The position numbers and the translations under genes were made by a program. Under the pieces are notes generated by a model. It worked only from the letters and a program-made list of their open reading frames with translations, searched no databases and had not been told where the DNA came from. A stretch of DNA of 64,000 nt. Source: Mesorhizobium loti. Its GTDB lineage: Bacteria; Pseudomonadota; Alphaproteobacteria; Rhizobiales; Rhizobiaceae. The stretch is from NCBI RefSeq assembly GCF_003148495.1, contig NZ_QGGH01000002.1:372001-436000 (forward strand). Direction: 5' to 3'. This document shows, one piece after another, positions 1 through 9,030 of the stretch; within the stretch, counting starts at the first letter, position 1, and each line of letters begins with the position of its first letter.

Positions 1-1
1 C

Positions 2-82
2 GAGGAAGAGCACCGTTCGGGCAAGAAGATCATGCCGTGCGTATCGCGCTTCGAGGGTCGGTCGCTGGTGTTGGAAAGATAG
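2..82 (+). CDS. C-terminal end of a PDR/VanB-type ferredoxin reductase (partial, 5' end outside window)
   Basis: Only the last 26 codons are visible, ending at a TAG. The tail has the pattern MPCVSR followed six residues later by LVLER, which matches the C-terminal [2Fe-2S] ferredoxin end (pCxSR...LVLD) of phthalate-dioxygenase-reductase/VanB-type oxidoreductases. Such reductases pass electrons from NAD(P)H through FMN and an iron-sulfur centre to an oxygenase. The stop is 9 bases before the start of the DUF3445 gene, so the two are very likely co-transcribed, and this protein would be the electron donor for that haem enzyme. The call rests on a short tail plus context. Confidence 0.55.
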   Translation, partial: EEEHRSGKKIMPCVSRFEGRSLVLER

Positions 83-91
83 GAGGCGAGC

Positions 92-1132
92 TTGGGAATC
101 ACCTTTCGCAAGGAAACGTTCCGCGACGACTTCACCTTCAAGAACAGCCCTGAGCACATCAGGCGGTTCCCGTTTCCGTTCCACGAAGACGCCTACATGT
201 ATGCGGTCAACATCGAGCCGCATGTCGTCGGGCCGAAGGGCAGCGTGCTGGAAAACCTGATCGACGTCGACGAGCACTACGTCGCCGAGATGCAGGACCG
301 GGCGCTGGTGCTGGCCGAGGATCCGTTGCGTTGCCAGTCGCTGCCGCACATGACGCTGGCCGGCTGGGACCTGCTCGAGCTTTTGATGGAGCAGCAGGCA
401 CTGGGCTATCCCGAGCATTTCACGCTGACCCGCGACGGCGACCGCTGGCGCTGGATCAACCGGCCGCTCGGCATCGACGACACCTTCACCTTCGGCGACA
501 CCTCGACGCTGCCCTACGGGCCGATGGAATACATCACCCGGCAGAGTCAGGGCGATTTCTGCATCCTCGACCAGCGCGACGGAAATTTATGGATGGATGC
601 TGGAATGGTCACCACCCAGGCCGACTGGTCGCTCGATTTCGACATCGGCATGAACTTCTTCGAATGGCACGCGCCGGTGCCGCTGGCGCATGAGAAGGGG
701 ATTTTCGTCAGGGCGCTGAAGTTCCTCACCAACATCCAGCAGGGCAAGCCGGCGCGGCGCCTGAATTGGACGATGACGATCAATCCACGCCTCGACACCA
801 GCCCGGAAAATTACCACAAATGGGGACCGGACCGGGCGACGGTGACGCCGGAGAATGTCGGCGACAAGGTGCATCTGCGGGTCGAACTGCAGAGCTTCTG
901 GCGCCTGCCGCGCTCGAACGGCATCGTCTTCCCGATCCGCTGCTATCTGATCAAGATGGACGAATTGGTGACGCAGCCGAAATGGGCCCGGCGCCTGCAT
1001 CGCGTCATCCGCGATCTGCCCGACGAACTCGCCAACTACAAGGGCCTGACGCGCTTTCGTCCGACGCTGGTCGAGTGGCTGTCGAAGCTCGACGATGGGA
1101 GTGCGACAAGTCCGGGGTTTGGGCCGGATTGA
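92..1132 (+). CDS. DUF3445 / haem-dependent oxidative N-demethylase subunit family protein
   Basis: A 346-residue protein of the PF11927 (DUF3445, HODM alpha-subunit-like) family. Members bind haem and demethylate secondary methylamines such as dimethylamine. The family signature 'dW....iGm.f.eWHAPVP' is visible, with the conserved His at about residue 193, and the N-terminal RRFPFPF motif lies at residues 24-30. The start is a TTG placed 5 bases after the strong Shine-Dalgarno AGGAGG; no ATG lies nearby. It follows a ferredoxin-reductase tail by 9 bases, as expected for a haem subunit with its reductase. Nearby tmm and tmo genes support a role in methylated-amine breakdown. The exact substrate is inferred. 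Confidence 0.8.
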   Translation: MGITFRKETFRDDFTFKNSPEHIRRFPFPFHEDAYMYAVNIEPHVVGPKGSVLENLIDVDEHYVAEMQDRALVLAEDPLRCQSLPHMTLAGWDLLELLMEQQALGYPEHFTLTRDGDRWRWINRPLGIDDTFTFGDTSTLPYGPMEYITRQSQGDFCILDQRDGNLWMDAGMVTTQADWSLDFDIGMNFFEWHAPVPLAHEKGIFVRALKFLTNIQQGKPARRLNWTMTINPRLDTSPENYHKWGPDRATVTPENVGDKVHLRVELQSFWRLPRSNGIVFPIRCYLIKMDELVTQPKWARRLHRVIRDLPDELANYKGLTRFRPTLVEWLSKLDDGSATSPGFGPD

Positions 1133-1138
1133 GCAAGG

Positions 1139-1284
1139 CCCCCTCATCCGGCCGCTACGCGGCCACCTTCTCCCGAGGGGAGAAGAGATAGCCAACGCTG
1201 GCGCCAGCCTCCTCTCCCCTCGGGGAGAGGTCGGATTGCCCCGAATTGCCCTTCGCAATTCGGTTGGCGATCCGGGTGAGGGGG
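1139..1284. repeat. Imperfect palindromic intergenic repeat (Mesorhizobium-type)
   Basis: The outer arms are CCCCCTCATCCGG at the left and CCGGGTGAGGGGG at the right, so the unit opens and closes as an inverted repeat. Inside are GGCCGCTACGCGGCC, CTTCTCCC(G)AGGGGAGAAG and CTCTCCCCTCGGGGAGAG, each self-complementary. It fills the gap between the convergent DUF3445 and XRE-cupin genes. Elements of this wording recur many times in Mesorhizobium genomes, and it may also act as a transcription stop for both flanking genes. Confidence 0.6.
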
Positions 1285-1299
1285 CTGCTTGTGTCCCGC

Positions 1300-2016
1300 T
1301 TAGCCCGCGCTCTGCGGATAGCAGATGATCGACAAATAGCGCATCGGCAGTTTCGTCAGCTGCTCCGGCCCGTGCGGTGCGTCGGCGTCGAAGAACAGGC
1401 TGTCGCCGGGCTTCATCGGGTAGAGGTTGCTGCCATGCCGGTAAACGACCTCGCCTTCGAGCATGTAGAGGAACTCCATGCCCTCATGCTGGAAGGTCGG
1501 GAACACGTCGGAATCCTCTGTCAGCGTGATCAGATAGGGTTCGACGACGACGCCGCTGGTGTTCGAGCCGATATGGCCGAGCAGATTGTACTGGTGGCCG
1601 GCACGGGTGCCCCGGCGCTCAACATCGAGCCCTTGGCCGGCCTTGACGAAGACGGCGCTGCGCTCTTCCTCGAAGCGGCGGAAAAAGGCAGTGACCGGAA
1701 CGCCGAGCGCCCGCGACAGCGCCTGCAAGGTGGTCAGGGAGGGCGAGGTGATGCCGTTCTCGATCTTCGACAGCATGCCCAGCGAGATGTCGGTGGCGAC
1801 CGCGAGATCAGCGACAGTGATGCCGAGCTTCTTGCGGAAGGCGCGCACCTCGCGGCCGATCGCGACCTCCAGCACTTTCTCGCGGGTGTCGCGAATGGCA
1901 TGCGGGTTCTGCGTCAGCGGCGCGCGGATGGTTTTCCCGTCGGCCGAGACCTTTGGCAGCGGTTTGGCTTTCGCGGCCGCAGGACCAGCCTTGGTATCGG
2001 AAACTGTCTTCGCCAT
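1300..2016 (-). CDS. XRE-family transcriptional regulator with C-terminal cupin
   Basis: A 238-residue one-component regulator. Residues about 54-112 form a typical XRE/Cro helix-turn-helix (GREVRAFRKKLG, then MLSKIENG and SPSL). Residues about 160-235 form a cupin barrel with the HEGMEFLYMLEG and PGDSLFFDADAPH strands. Proteins of this design usually sense amino-acid, amine or sulfur metabolites. It is divergent from tmm across about 260 bases and convergent with the demethylase gene, so it is the obvious candidate controller of the amine genes. A short dyad (TTCAC-N5-GTGAA, 2044-2058) lies 28 bases upstream of its start and could be an autoregulatory site. Confidence 0.85.
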   Translation of the reverse strand: MAKTVSDTKAGPAAAKAKPLPKVSADGKTIRAPLTQNPHAIRDTREKVLEVAIGREVRAFRKKLGITVADLAVATDISLGMLSKIENGITSPSLTTLQALSRALGVPVTAFFRRFEEERSAVFVKAGQGLDVERRGTRAGHQYNLLGHIGSNTSGVVVEPYLITLTEDSDVFPTFQHEGMEFLYMLEGEVVYRHGSNLYPMKPGDSLFFDADAPHGPEQLTKLPMRYLSIICYPQSAG

Positions 2017-2275
2017 GTCGCCCCCGGCACTCTGCGGATTTATTTCACTCTAGGTGAACATGTCAGGTGCCGATACAGCAGCGCAACTGCGACGGCAAGT
2101 CGCCTGAAAGCGCATGCGCACGATCCGGCGTTTGGCCGCGTCTGGTTTTTCGCAGGAAATCCACCGTAGCGGAACCCAGTTTCAGCACCGGACTGTTGAC
2201 AGTACGAAAGGGCGAATTACTGTCCCTGTGAGTGAAATTTGTTTCGTAAGAGCAATTCAGATCGGGAGGCCTGCC
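2017..2275. promoter_or_regulatory. Divergent control region between XRE-cupin gene and tmm
   Basis: This holds both promoters. TTCAC-TCTAG-GTGAA (2044-2058) is an imperfect dyad close to the regulator start. A TTGACA-like -35 box lies at 2196-2201 on the plus strand, but no well-spaced -10 box was found. GAAA-TTTG-TTTC lies around 2236-2247 ahead of tmm. The tmm Shine-Dalgarno is CGGGAGG, about 5 bases before its ATG. Confidence 0.4.
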
Positions 2276-3634
2276 ATGAAAAGTCGCGTTGCCGTCATCG
2301 GAGCCGGCCCGTCCGGCCTGGCACAGCTCAGGGCCTTTAAGTCGGCGGCTGACAAGGGCGCCGACATTCCAGAGATCGTCTGCTTCGAAAAACAGTCGGA
2401 CTGGGGCGGCCTGTGGAACTACACCTGGCGCACCGGCCTCGACGAGCATGGCGACCCGGTGCACGGCTCAATGTACCGCTACCTCTGGTCGAACGGACCG
2501 AAGGAGTGCCTGGAATTCGCCGACTACACCTTCGAGGAGCATTTCGGCCGGCCGATCGGCTCCTACCCGCCGCGCGCCGTGCTGTGGGACTACATCAAGG
2601 GCCGCGTCGAAAAATCCGGCCTGCGAAAATGGGTGCGCTTCAACAGCCCGGTGCGCATGGTGACGTTTTCGGACGAGACGAAGAAGTTCACAGTCACCGC
2701 GCATGACCGCACCAATGACGTCACCTATTCGGAAGAGTTCGACAATGTCGTCGTCGCCTCCGGCCATTTCTCTGTGCCCAACGTACCCTATTTCGAGGGT
2801 TTTTCGACCTTTAACGGCCGCATCCTGCACAGCCATGATTTCCGCGACGCGATGGAATTCAAGGGCAAGGATATCCTGATCATCGGCCGCTCCTATTCGG
2901 CCGAGGACATCGGCTCGCAATGCTACAAATACGGCGCCAAATCGATCACCTCCAGCTACCGCTCGAAGCCGATGGGCTTCAAATGGCCTGACAATTGGAA
3001 AGAGGTGCCGCTGCTGCAGAAGGTTGTCGGCAAGACTGCGCATTTCAAGGATGGCACCACCAAGGATGTCGATGCCATCATCCTGTGCACCGGCTATCTG
3101 CATTCCTTCCCCTTCCTCACCGACGACCTCAAGCTCAAGACCGCCAACCGCATGTGGCCGCTTGACCTCTATGAAGGCGTCGTCTGGGAAAAGAACCCGC
3201 AGCTCTCCTATATCGGCATGCAGGACCAGTTCTACACCTTCAACATGTTCGACGCGCAGGCCTGGTTCGCGCGCGACGTCATCATGGGACGCATCAAGCT
3301 GCCCTCGGCCGAGGCGATGGCCGAGCACGGCGCAAAGTGGCGCGCGCGTGAGGAAACGCTGGAAGACGCCGAGCAGATGATCTGGTTCCAGGGCGACTAC
3401 ACCAAGGAATTGATGGACCAGACCGACTATCCCGGCTTCGACGTCGAGGCGGTCAACCAGACCTTCATGGAGTGGGAGCACCACAAGGGCGAAGACATTA
3501 TGAGCTTCCGCGACCATGCCTACCGTTCACTGATGACCGGCACCATGGCGCCGCTGCATCATACGCCCTGGCTGCAGGCGCTGGACGATTCCATGGAGAG
3601 TTATCTCGAAGTGAAGGGGGTTGCGGCGGAATAA
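2276..3634 (+). CDS. tmm: Trimethylamine monooxygenase (flavin-containing monooxygenase)
   Basis: A 452-residue cytoplasmic flavoprotein that oxidises trimethylamine to trimethylamine N-oxide with NADPH and O2. The FAD site GAGPSG is at residues 9-14. The N-terminal stretch [10 protein letters not shown] and the [13 protein letters not shown] segment are characteristic of bacterial Tmm rather than of Baeyer-Villiger enzymes. A second nucleotide site ([12 protein letters not shown]) sits near residue 205, and LCTGY closes the FMO fold. The ATG chosen follows the Shine-Dalgarno GGGAGG; a longer in-frame extension upstream lacks one. The gene is convergent with the TMAO-type ABC importer, 14 bases apart, matching the tmm-tmo linkage known in marine and soil alphaproteobacteria. 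Confidence 0.88.
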   Translation: MKSRVAVIGAGPSGLAQLRAFKSAADKGADIPEIVCFEKQSDWGGLWNYTWRTGLDEHGDPVHGSMYRYLWSNGPKECLEFADYTFEEHFGRPIGSYPPRAVLWDYIKGRVEKSGLRKWVRFNSPVRMVTFSDETKKFTVTAHDRTNDVTYSEEFDNVVVASGHFSVPNVPYFEGFSTFNGRILHSHDFRDAMEFKGKDILIIGRSYSAEDIGSQCYKYGAKSITSSYRSKPMGFKWPDNWKEVPLLQKVVGKTAHFKDGTTKDVDAIILCTGYLHSFPFLTDDLKLKTANRMWPLDLYEGVVWEKNPQLSYIGMQDQFYTFNMFDAQAWFARDVIMGRIKLPSAEAMAEHGAKWRAREETLEDAEQMIWFQGDYTKELMDQTDYPGFDVEAVNQTFMEWEHHKGEDIMSFRDHAYRSLMTGTMAPLHHTPWLQALDDSMESYLEVKGVAAE

Positions 3635-3648
3635 CGTCGGGCCGCAGG

Positions 3649-5631
3649 CTACCCCAGCCTTGCCCTGGCCTTCGCAGTCCAGGCGCTGAACAGCCGGTCG
3701 GCGACGATGCCGATGAAGGCAATGGCGAGACCGGCGACGATGCCGCGGCCGGAATCGGCCTTGGACAGGGCGATGAACACTTCCTGGCCGAGGTCACGGG
3801 TGCCGACCATGGCGCAAATGATGATCATCGCCAGCGCCATCAGGATCGTCTGGTTGACGCCCAGCATGATCTCCGGCAGCGCCAGCGGCAATTGCACGCG
3901 AAAGAAGGTCTGGCGCGGCGTGCAGCCCGAAACCTTGGCCGCTTCGATCAGCGCCGGCGGCACCTGCCTGATGCCATGATTGGTGTAACGGATCGCCGGC
4001 ACCACGGCGAAGGCTATCGTTGCGATCATCGCGGTGACGTCGCCGACCCTGAACAGCATCACCACCGGAATGATGAAGCAGAAGGACGGCAACACCTGCA
4101 GCGTGTCGATGACCGGTGTGACGATCTTCTCGAAGCGGTCGCTGCGCGACGCCATCAGGCCGATGGGGATGCCGATCAGGCAGGCGATGAAGGCCGAGAT
4201 GCCGCAGAGATAGACGGTCGCCATGGTCTTTTCCCACAGCCCTGTGACGGCGCAGAAGGCGGTCAGTGCTGCGACCAATACGGCCAGGCGGAAGCCGCTG
4301 AGCTGATAGCCGGCAAGGCCGAGCAGGAACACCGCACCCAGCCACGGAAACCCTTCGCAAAAAGCGCGCAGCGGGTTCAGCAGGTTCAGGATGAGCGCCA
4401 CGCGAAACGCTTCGATCGTGTCGAAGAAATTGATCGTCACCCAGTTCACCGCCGCCTTCCACAGCGGGGCCGTGGTGAAGGTGATCGCTTTCGGCACCGC
4501 CGCGAAGGCGGGAACGAACAGGCCGAGCAGCGTTGTCACGACAAGGATGGCGATGGCCAGCGTCAGGTTAGGGTGGCGCCGCCAGAGGCTCGGGCTCATC
4601 TCCTGATGGACATGGCCCTTTGCCTGCTTGTGCGCGATGGCCTGGCTCAGCCGGTCGAGTGCGATCGCGAGCGCCACGATGGCAAGGCCCGCTTCCATCG
4701 CCTCGCCGACCTTCAGCGCGCGCAGTGCGAGAAGCACGTCGTAGCCGAGACCACCGGCGCCGATCATCGAGGCGATGATGACCATGTTCAGCGCCAGCAT
4801 GATCACCTGGTTGACGCCGATCATCAGCGTCGGCCGCGCCGACGGCAGCAGCACTCGCCACAGTTTCTGCCGCGCCGTGCAGCCGGCCATCTCGCTGAAA
4901 TCGTCGATCTCTGACGGCACCCGCGACAGGCCCAGCATCGTCGCCCGCACCATCGGCGGGGTGGCGAAGATGGCGGTCGCAATCATCGCCGACACCGGGC
5001 TGTTGCCGAACAGCAGCAGCATCGGGATCAGGTAGGCGAAGGTCGGGATCGTCTGCATCAGGTCAAGGGCAGGGGAGACGATGAGCCTTTCGGCCCATGG
5101 CTTGCGCCACGCCCAGATGCCGGCGAACAGCCCGGTGACGATGCAGAACGGCACCGCGATGGAGATCAGCCCGAGTGTCAGCATGGCGCTGGTCCATTGG
5201 CCGAACAGCGCGATGTAGAGGAAGCAGCCACCAACCAGCAGGCTGAGTTTTCTGCCGCCAACGGTATGTCCGGCGAGGAAGGCGGCAGCGCAGACGCCAA
5301 CCCAGGACAGGCGCGGCAGGACATAGGCTTCAGCGCCATGGCCGATCTTGAAATTCTTGGCCAGCAGATTGAGCGCGAAGTCGAGTGGCACGCCGAGCAC
5401 GGCGGTGATCGAGCGGGTCAGCCACGACAGGTTGGACTTGATCCAGCGCATCAGCGCGCTGATCCAGTCGGCGACCGGCACGACGGCGCTGGCCGGATAG
5501 TTGACGGCCCAGGGCAGGCGGTCCTCGAGCAGGAACACGACAAGCACGATGGCAAGCGCGCACGCCCAGATCAGAAGCCAGATCTGAGCCGGGCGGGAAT
5601 GCGTTTCGCTGGCGCTTGCCGTCACCGTCAT
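3649..5631 (-). CDS. tmoW: ABC transporter permease, fused double ProW-type (TMAO/betaine importer)
   Basis: A 660-residue inner-membrane protein with two tandem ProW-like permease halves. Each half has the quaternary-amine motif near QxLPSFxxxIPxxMLF (TIPTFAYLIPMLLLFG in the first, VLPSFCFIIPVVMLFR in the second) and a cytoplasmic EAA-like loop (EMAGCTARQKLWRV and EAAKVSGCTPRQTFFRV). A normal ProW has one half, so this subunit supplies both membrane domains in one chain, as TmoW does in the TMAO transporter TmoXWV. Its start overlaps the stop of the ATPase gene by 4 bases (ATGA), indicating translational coupling. Substrate is inferred from the adjacent tmm. Confidence 0.82.
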   Translation of the reverse strand: MTVTASASETHSRPAQIWLLIWACALAIVLVVFLLEDRLPWAVNYPASAVVPVADWISALMRWIKSNLSWLTRSITAVLGVPLDFALNLLAKNFKIGHGAEAYVLPRLSWVGVCAAAFLAGHTVGGRKLSLLVGGCFLYIALFGQWTSAMLTLGLISIAVPFCIVTGLFAGIWAWRKPWAERLIVSPALDLMQTIPTFAYLIPMLLLFGNSPVSAMIATAIFATPPMVRATMLGLSRVPSEIDDFSEMAGCTARQKLWRVLLPSARPTLMIGVNQVIMLALNMVIIASMIGAGGLGYDVLLALRALKVGEAMEAGLAIVALAIALDRLSQAIAHKQAKGHVHQEMSPSLWRRHPNLTLAIAILVVTTLLGLFVPAFAAVPKAITFTTAPLWKAAVNWVTINFFDTIEAFRVALILNLLNPLRAFCEGFPWLGAVFLLGLAGYQLSGFRLAVLVAALTAFCAVTGLWEKTMATVYLCGISAFIACLIGIPIGLMASRSDRFEKIVTPVIDTLQVLPSFCFIIPVVMLFRVGDVTAMIATIAFAVVPAIRYTNHGIRQVPPALIEAAKVSGCTPRQTFFRVQLPLALPEIMLGVNQTILMALAMIIICAMVGTRDLGQEVFIALSKADSGRGIVAGLAIAFIGIVADRLFSAWTAKARARLG

Positions 5632-6713
5632 GCGCCGGCCCTTGAGCGATCGATGCCGGCCAGCAGGTCGATCACCGCTTGCGGCGTCACCTCGCCGATC
5701 GGTTTGCCGGTGCCGTTGACCACCGCGAACGGCTTGTTGGCGGCTACGATACCGGCCGAGAAGCTGGCGATCTTGGCATCTGGGGCAATGGTGCCGCCAT
5801 GCTCTGAGCCGTCGCAGGCGCGCATCAGGCTGCGTGCCGAAATCACCTTGGCGCGGTCGACGTCGCGGGTGAACTCGGCGACATAGTCGGTGGCCGGATT
5901 GACCACCAGCTCTTCCGGCGTGCCGATCTGGATGACCTCGCCATCCTTCATGATGGCGATGCGGTCGGCCAGCCGGATGGCCTCGTCGAAATCGTGGGTG
6001 ATGAAGACGATGGTCTTGTGCAGCATGGTCTGCAGCCGCATCAGCTCGTCCTGCATCTCGCGGCGGATCAGCGGGTCGAGCGCCGAGAACGGCTCGTCGA
6101 GGAACCAGATTTCCGGTTTGGTCGCCAGGCTGCGGGCAATGCCGACACGCTGCTGCTGGCCGCCGGACAGTTCGCGCGGATAGAAATGCTCGCGGCCACG
6201 CAGGCCGACAAGCTCGATGACCTCGCGCGCCCGTGCCTCGCGTGTCGGCCGGTCCTGCCCCTGGATGCTGAGCGGAAAGGCGATGTTCTCCAGCACGTTG
6301 AGATGCGGCAGCAGGGCAAAGTTCTGGAACACCATGCCCATCCGGTGTCGCCGCAATTCGATGAGTGCTGCATCCGAGATCTTCAGCAGGTCCTTGCCCT
6401 CGAATTCGACCTTGCCGTGGGTCGGCTCGACCAGCCGCGACATGCAGCGCACCAGCGTCGACTTGCCGGAGCCCGACAGGCCCATGATGATGAAGATCTC
6501 GCCCTGGCGGATTTCGAGGTCGACGGCGCGCACCGCGCCGACCAGCCCGGCAGCGGTGACATCGGCCATGCTGGCCTTGCCGTCGCGTTCGCGGATGAAA
6601 CTGGTCGCATTCGATCCGAACAGCTTCCAGACATTGCGGCAGGCAAGCTTTATCGGACGGACATCTTTTGGCGTGCCCGCCACGATTGGCTCCTGTTCAG
6701 TCTTGTCCGACAT
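5628..6713 (-). CDS. tmoV: Quaternary-amine ABC transporter ATP-binding protein with CBS-like tail
   Basis: A 361-residue ProV-type ATPase. Walker A is GLSGSGKST, the signature is LSGGQQQR and Walker B is IWFLDEPFSALDP. After the ATPase core, residues about 280-355 form a regulatory tail that looks like a CBS module (KPIGEVTPQAVIDLL), which in osmoprotectant importers senses ionic strength. It drives uptake by the double permease with which it overlaps by 4 bases. It follows the binding-protein gene after a 78-base gap holding a stable hairpin. Assignment to TMAO rather than glycine betaine depends on the neighbouring tmm. Confidence 0.82.
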   Translation of the reverse strand: MSDKTEQEPIVAGTPKDVRPIKLACRNVWKLFGSNATSFIRERDGKASMADVTAAGLVGAVRAVDLEIRQGEIFIIMGLSGSGKSTLVRCMSRLVEPTHGKVEFEGKDLLKISDAALIELRRHRMGMVFQNFALLPHLNVLENIAFPLSIQGQDRPTREARAREVIELVGLRGREHFYPRELSGGQQQRVGIARSLATKPEIWFLDEPFSALDPLIRREMQDELMRLQTMLHKTIVFITHDFDEAIRLADRIAIMKDGEVIQIGTPEELVVNPATDYVAEFTRDVDRAKVISARSLMRACDGSEHGGTIAPDAKIASFSAGIVAANKPFAVVNGTGKPIGEVTPQAVIDLLAGIDRSRAGA

Positions 6714-6742
6714 TCAAACGTCCTTCTGGAACATCAAGAAGT

Positions 6743-6772
6743 GAGGCCCGGCTGATCAGGCAGCCGGGTCTC
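6743..6772 (-). terminator. Intercistronic hairpin between tmoX and tmoV
   Basis: GAGGCCCGGCT and AGCCGGGTCTC form an 11-bp stem with one G-U pair and a 9-base loop. It lies just after the binding-protein gene on the transcribed minus strand, with no U-run downstream in that direction. It is more likely a partial terminator or 3'-end stabiliser for the tmoX message than a full stop. Confidence 0.6.
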
Positions 6773-6791
6773 ATTTTTCCAGTCGGAACGA

Positions 6792-7766
6792 TCACTGCGC
6801 CCAGGCTTTCCAGTCTTTCTCATGAGCGGCGATCCAGGCCGCGGCGACGTCTTCCGGCGTCTTGCCGCCGAGATCGATCTCGCCGCTCATCTTGTTGAGC
6901 TCGTCGGTGTCGATCGTGTAGGCCTTTGCCACCTTGTAGGCGACCGGCCATTTGTCCTTCATGCCGGACCAGGAGTACTTCCAGATCTCGCCATGCGGCT
7001 TGCCGCAGTCATATTTGGCGTCGGGGTTCACGCCCCATTTCGGGTCGTTGTAGCACTCGGGCGTGTATTCGGGGAATTCAACCCACTCGCCCTTGTACTT
7101 GGCCGGCGCCCAGTGCGGCGAATAGATCCACAGCATGATCGGCGCCTTGCGCTGATAGGCCGAGTCCAGTTCGGCGAACATCGCCGCGTCGGTGCCTGCA
7201 TGGATGACGGTGAAGGGCAGTTTCAGTGCCTCGACGCGTTCGTCGTCAAAGCCCTCCCAAGTCACCGGGCCGCCGAGATAGCGCCCCTTCGGTGCGGTCT
7301 CCGCCGTCGAGAAGGCTTCGGCGCATTTCGGATCCTTCAGCGCTTCCCAATTTGGCAGGCCGGGGCATTTCTCCTTCATGTATTCGGGAAACCACCATTC
7401 TTCCTTGGCCTTCGGTCCAAGCTTGCCCAGCCGCTCGGTTTGGCCGGTGGCATCGGAGGCTTTCATGGCCTCGCCGGCGGTCGTGTCCCAGAATTCCAGG
7501 CCGACATCGAGATCGCCGTTGGTGAGGCCTGTGGTCAGGCTGGAGAGGTAGTCGGCTGTCGGATATTCGACGGTGTAGCCGAGCTTTTCCAGGATACCGC
7601 CGAGGATCTTGGCGTTGAGATTGACGCTGGTCCAGTCGAACAGCGCGATCTTGATCGGGTCATTGGATTCGGGTGCGGCGGCTTGGGCGGAAGGTGTCAG
7701 TGCACTCGCCGCGGCGAGTGCGAAGGCTCCCATTGTTAAGTTCGAAATCACACTGCGAAGTGACAT
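6792..7766 (-). CDS. tmoX: Quaternary-amine ABC transporter substrate-binding protein
   Basis: A 324-residue periplasmic binding protein of the OpuAC/ProX type. Residues 1-30 are a Sec signal peptide (hydrophobic LTMGAFALAAASAL, cleavage near AQA-A). The mature part keeps family landmarks such as DWTSVNLN, the VGLEFWD segment, and several Trp/Tyr residues of the kind that form an aromatic cage for trimethylammonium groups. It is first in the tmoX-tmoV-tmoW order, with a strong Shine-Dalgarno (GAAGGAG) before its ATG. TMAO is the likely ligand because tmm is adjacent; glycine betaine or choline cannot be excluded from sequence alone. Confidence 0.8.
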   Translation of the reverse strand: MSLRSVISNLTMGAFALAAASALTPSAQAAAPESNDPIKIALFDWTSVNLNAKILGGILEKLGYTVEYPTADYLSSLTTGLTNGDLDVGLEFWDTTAGEAMKASDATGQTERLGKLGPKAKEEWWFPEYMKEKCPGLPNWEALKDPKCAEAFSTAETAPKGRYLGGPVTWEGFDDERVEALKLPFTVIHAGTDAAMFAELDSAYQRKAPIMLWIYSPHWAPAKYKGEWVEFPEYTPECYNDPKWGVNPDAKYDCGKPHGEIWKYSWSGMKDKWPVAYKVAKAYTIDTDELNKMSGEIDLGGKTPEDVAAAWIAAHEKDWKAWAQ

Positions 7767-8185
7767 GCTTGTTCTCCTTCAAGCTGTGAAAATTATCGTT
7801 CGTTCCCTTCTTGCGGCTTTTCTTGATTGTGTTGGAAAGGCTGGTCTTTGCGCAAGGCCGTCGGCGCCAAATTGTTGCCCCGGCTTTGGCCAGCGCAGGC
7901 AAGATGGTGCTCAATCTCGGTGATGATGGAACAGGACTCGAGTGTCGGCGTCATGACTGCCGACGGATCGCTGCGGGAGCGGTCATCTGCGGATCGATTG
8001 CCAGTCTTGCGGCGCCCTGCAAGGTGCGAGCCATCAAGGTCCCATGTTCTCGGCTGTCGACCCGGCAAGCCCCATCTCGCCAAGGCCGTTTCATAGGATG
8101 AAATTATATATACCAAGGTTCATGTCGCGCAACGACTAACACCTCGCGAGGCGTATAAATTCAGACTGCAGGCGAAGTCGAACCC
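7767..8185. other. Intergenic region without a recognisable gene
   Basis: This 419-base stretch lies upstream of tmoX and downstream of the SDR gene, both on the minus strand. Only overlapping low-quality reading frames are present, with no credible start signals. It must contain the tmoX promoter. An AT-rich patch (ATTATATATA) lies near 8103-8112. No clear -35/-10 pair, sigma-54 site with correct spacing or stable terminator was found. Confidence 0.5.
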
Positions 8186-8950
8186 TTACCAGCAGACGTA
8201 GCCGCCATCGACAATCAGGTCGAGGCCGGTGACGAAGCTTGCGGCGCGACTGGCAAGGAACACCGTCGGCCCGACCATTTCCTCCGGCGCCGCCATGCGC
8301 CCCATCGGCGTGTCGCGCTTGAAGATCTTGACCTCTTCGGCCACCTCCGGCCGCTTGTTCATCGGCGTCAGCGTGTAGCCCGGGCTGACGACATTGACGC
8401 GCAGGCCGCGGTCCGCCCACTCCATGGCGAGGCTTTTCGACATGTGGATGACGGCAGCTTTCGAGGAATTGTAGTGCGCTTGCGTCAGCCCCCGGTTGAC
8501 GATGGTGCCTGACATCGAGGCGATGTTGATGATCGAGCCCTTGCGTCGCGCCAGCATCTTGCGCGCTTCGGCCTGACAGGACAGGAAGACGCCGGCGACA
8601 TTGACCTCATGCACCCTCTGCCAGGTCTCCAGCGGCATCGTCTCGGCAGGTTCAGAGCCGGCAATGCCGGCATTGTTGACGGCGACGGTCAGCGCGCCGA
8701 GTTCGGCCTCGATGCGATCGATCGCCGCCGCGAGATCACTCTGCGACGTCACCGTGCCTGTCAGCACCAGCGCCTTGCGGCCGAGCGCCGTGATCCGGTG
8801 GGCCGTTTCGTCCAGCCCACCTTTTGATGCATGGCCAAAACAGGCGACGTCGGCGCCTGCCTCGGCCAGTCCGATCGCGATCGCCTGGCCGATGCCGCTA
8901 CCGGCGCCAGTAACCAGCGCGACATCGCCGTCCAGCTTGAAAAGATCCAT
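8186..8950 (-). CDS. Short-chain dehydrogenase/reductase (SDR)
   Basis: A 254-residue classical SDR. The cofactor motif TGAGSGIG is at residues 14-21, NNAG is present in the middle, the catalytic Ser is in IASMSGTI and the YNSSK motif gives the Tyr/Lys pair. The C-terminus DGGY is also typical. The ATG at 8950 has GGGAGGG 7 bases upstream; a longer in-frame start at 9013 has none. The family oxidises secondary alcohols of sugars, polyols or hydroxy acids with NAD(P)+. There is no catabolic partner next to it, so the substrate is unknown. It may be co-transcribed with the DUF427 gene 80 bases upstream. Confidence 0.8.
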   Translation of the reverse strand: MDLFKLDGDVALVTGAGSGIGQAIAIGLAEAGADVACFGHASKGGLDETAHRITALGRKALVLTGTVTSQSDLAAAIDRIEAELGALTVAVNNAGIAGSEPAETMPLETWQRVHEVNVAGVFLSCQAEARKMLARRKGSIINIASMSGTIVNRGLTQAHYNSSKAAVIHMSKSLAMEWADRGLRVNVVSPGYTLTPMNKRPEVAEEVKIFKRDTPMGRMAAPEEMVGPTVFLASRAASFVTGLDLIVDGGYVCW

Positions 8951-9030
8951 CGATAGCCCTCCCTGTCTCAGGGAGCGTATGCGCTGAGCCGTGCTTCGAT
9001 CAAGCGCCCGCACGCAAGCGGCTTCGATGC

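Noticed and set aside
587..1258. 223-codon minus-strand frame opposite the DUF3445 gene
   Set aside because: It runs into the palindromic repeat and shows no recognisable domain.
3472..4914. 480-codon plus-strand frame opposite the double permease gene
   Set aside because: Charged low-complexity translation with no hydrophobic core, and the permease gene explains the region.
8045..8075. Possible sigma-54 promoter (TGGC...TTGC) upstream of tmoX
   Set aside because: The distance between the two elements is 14 bases from start to start, not the required 11.
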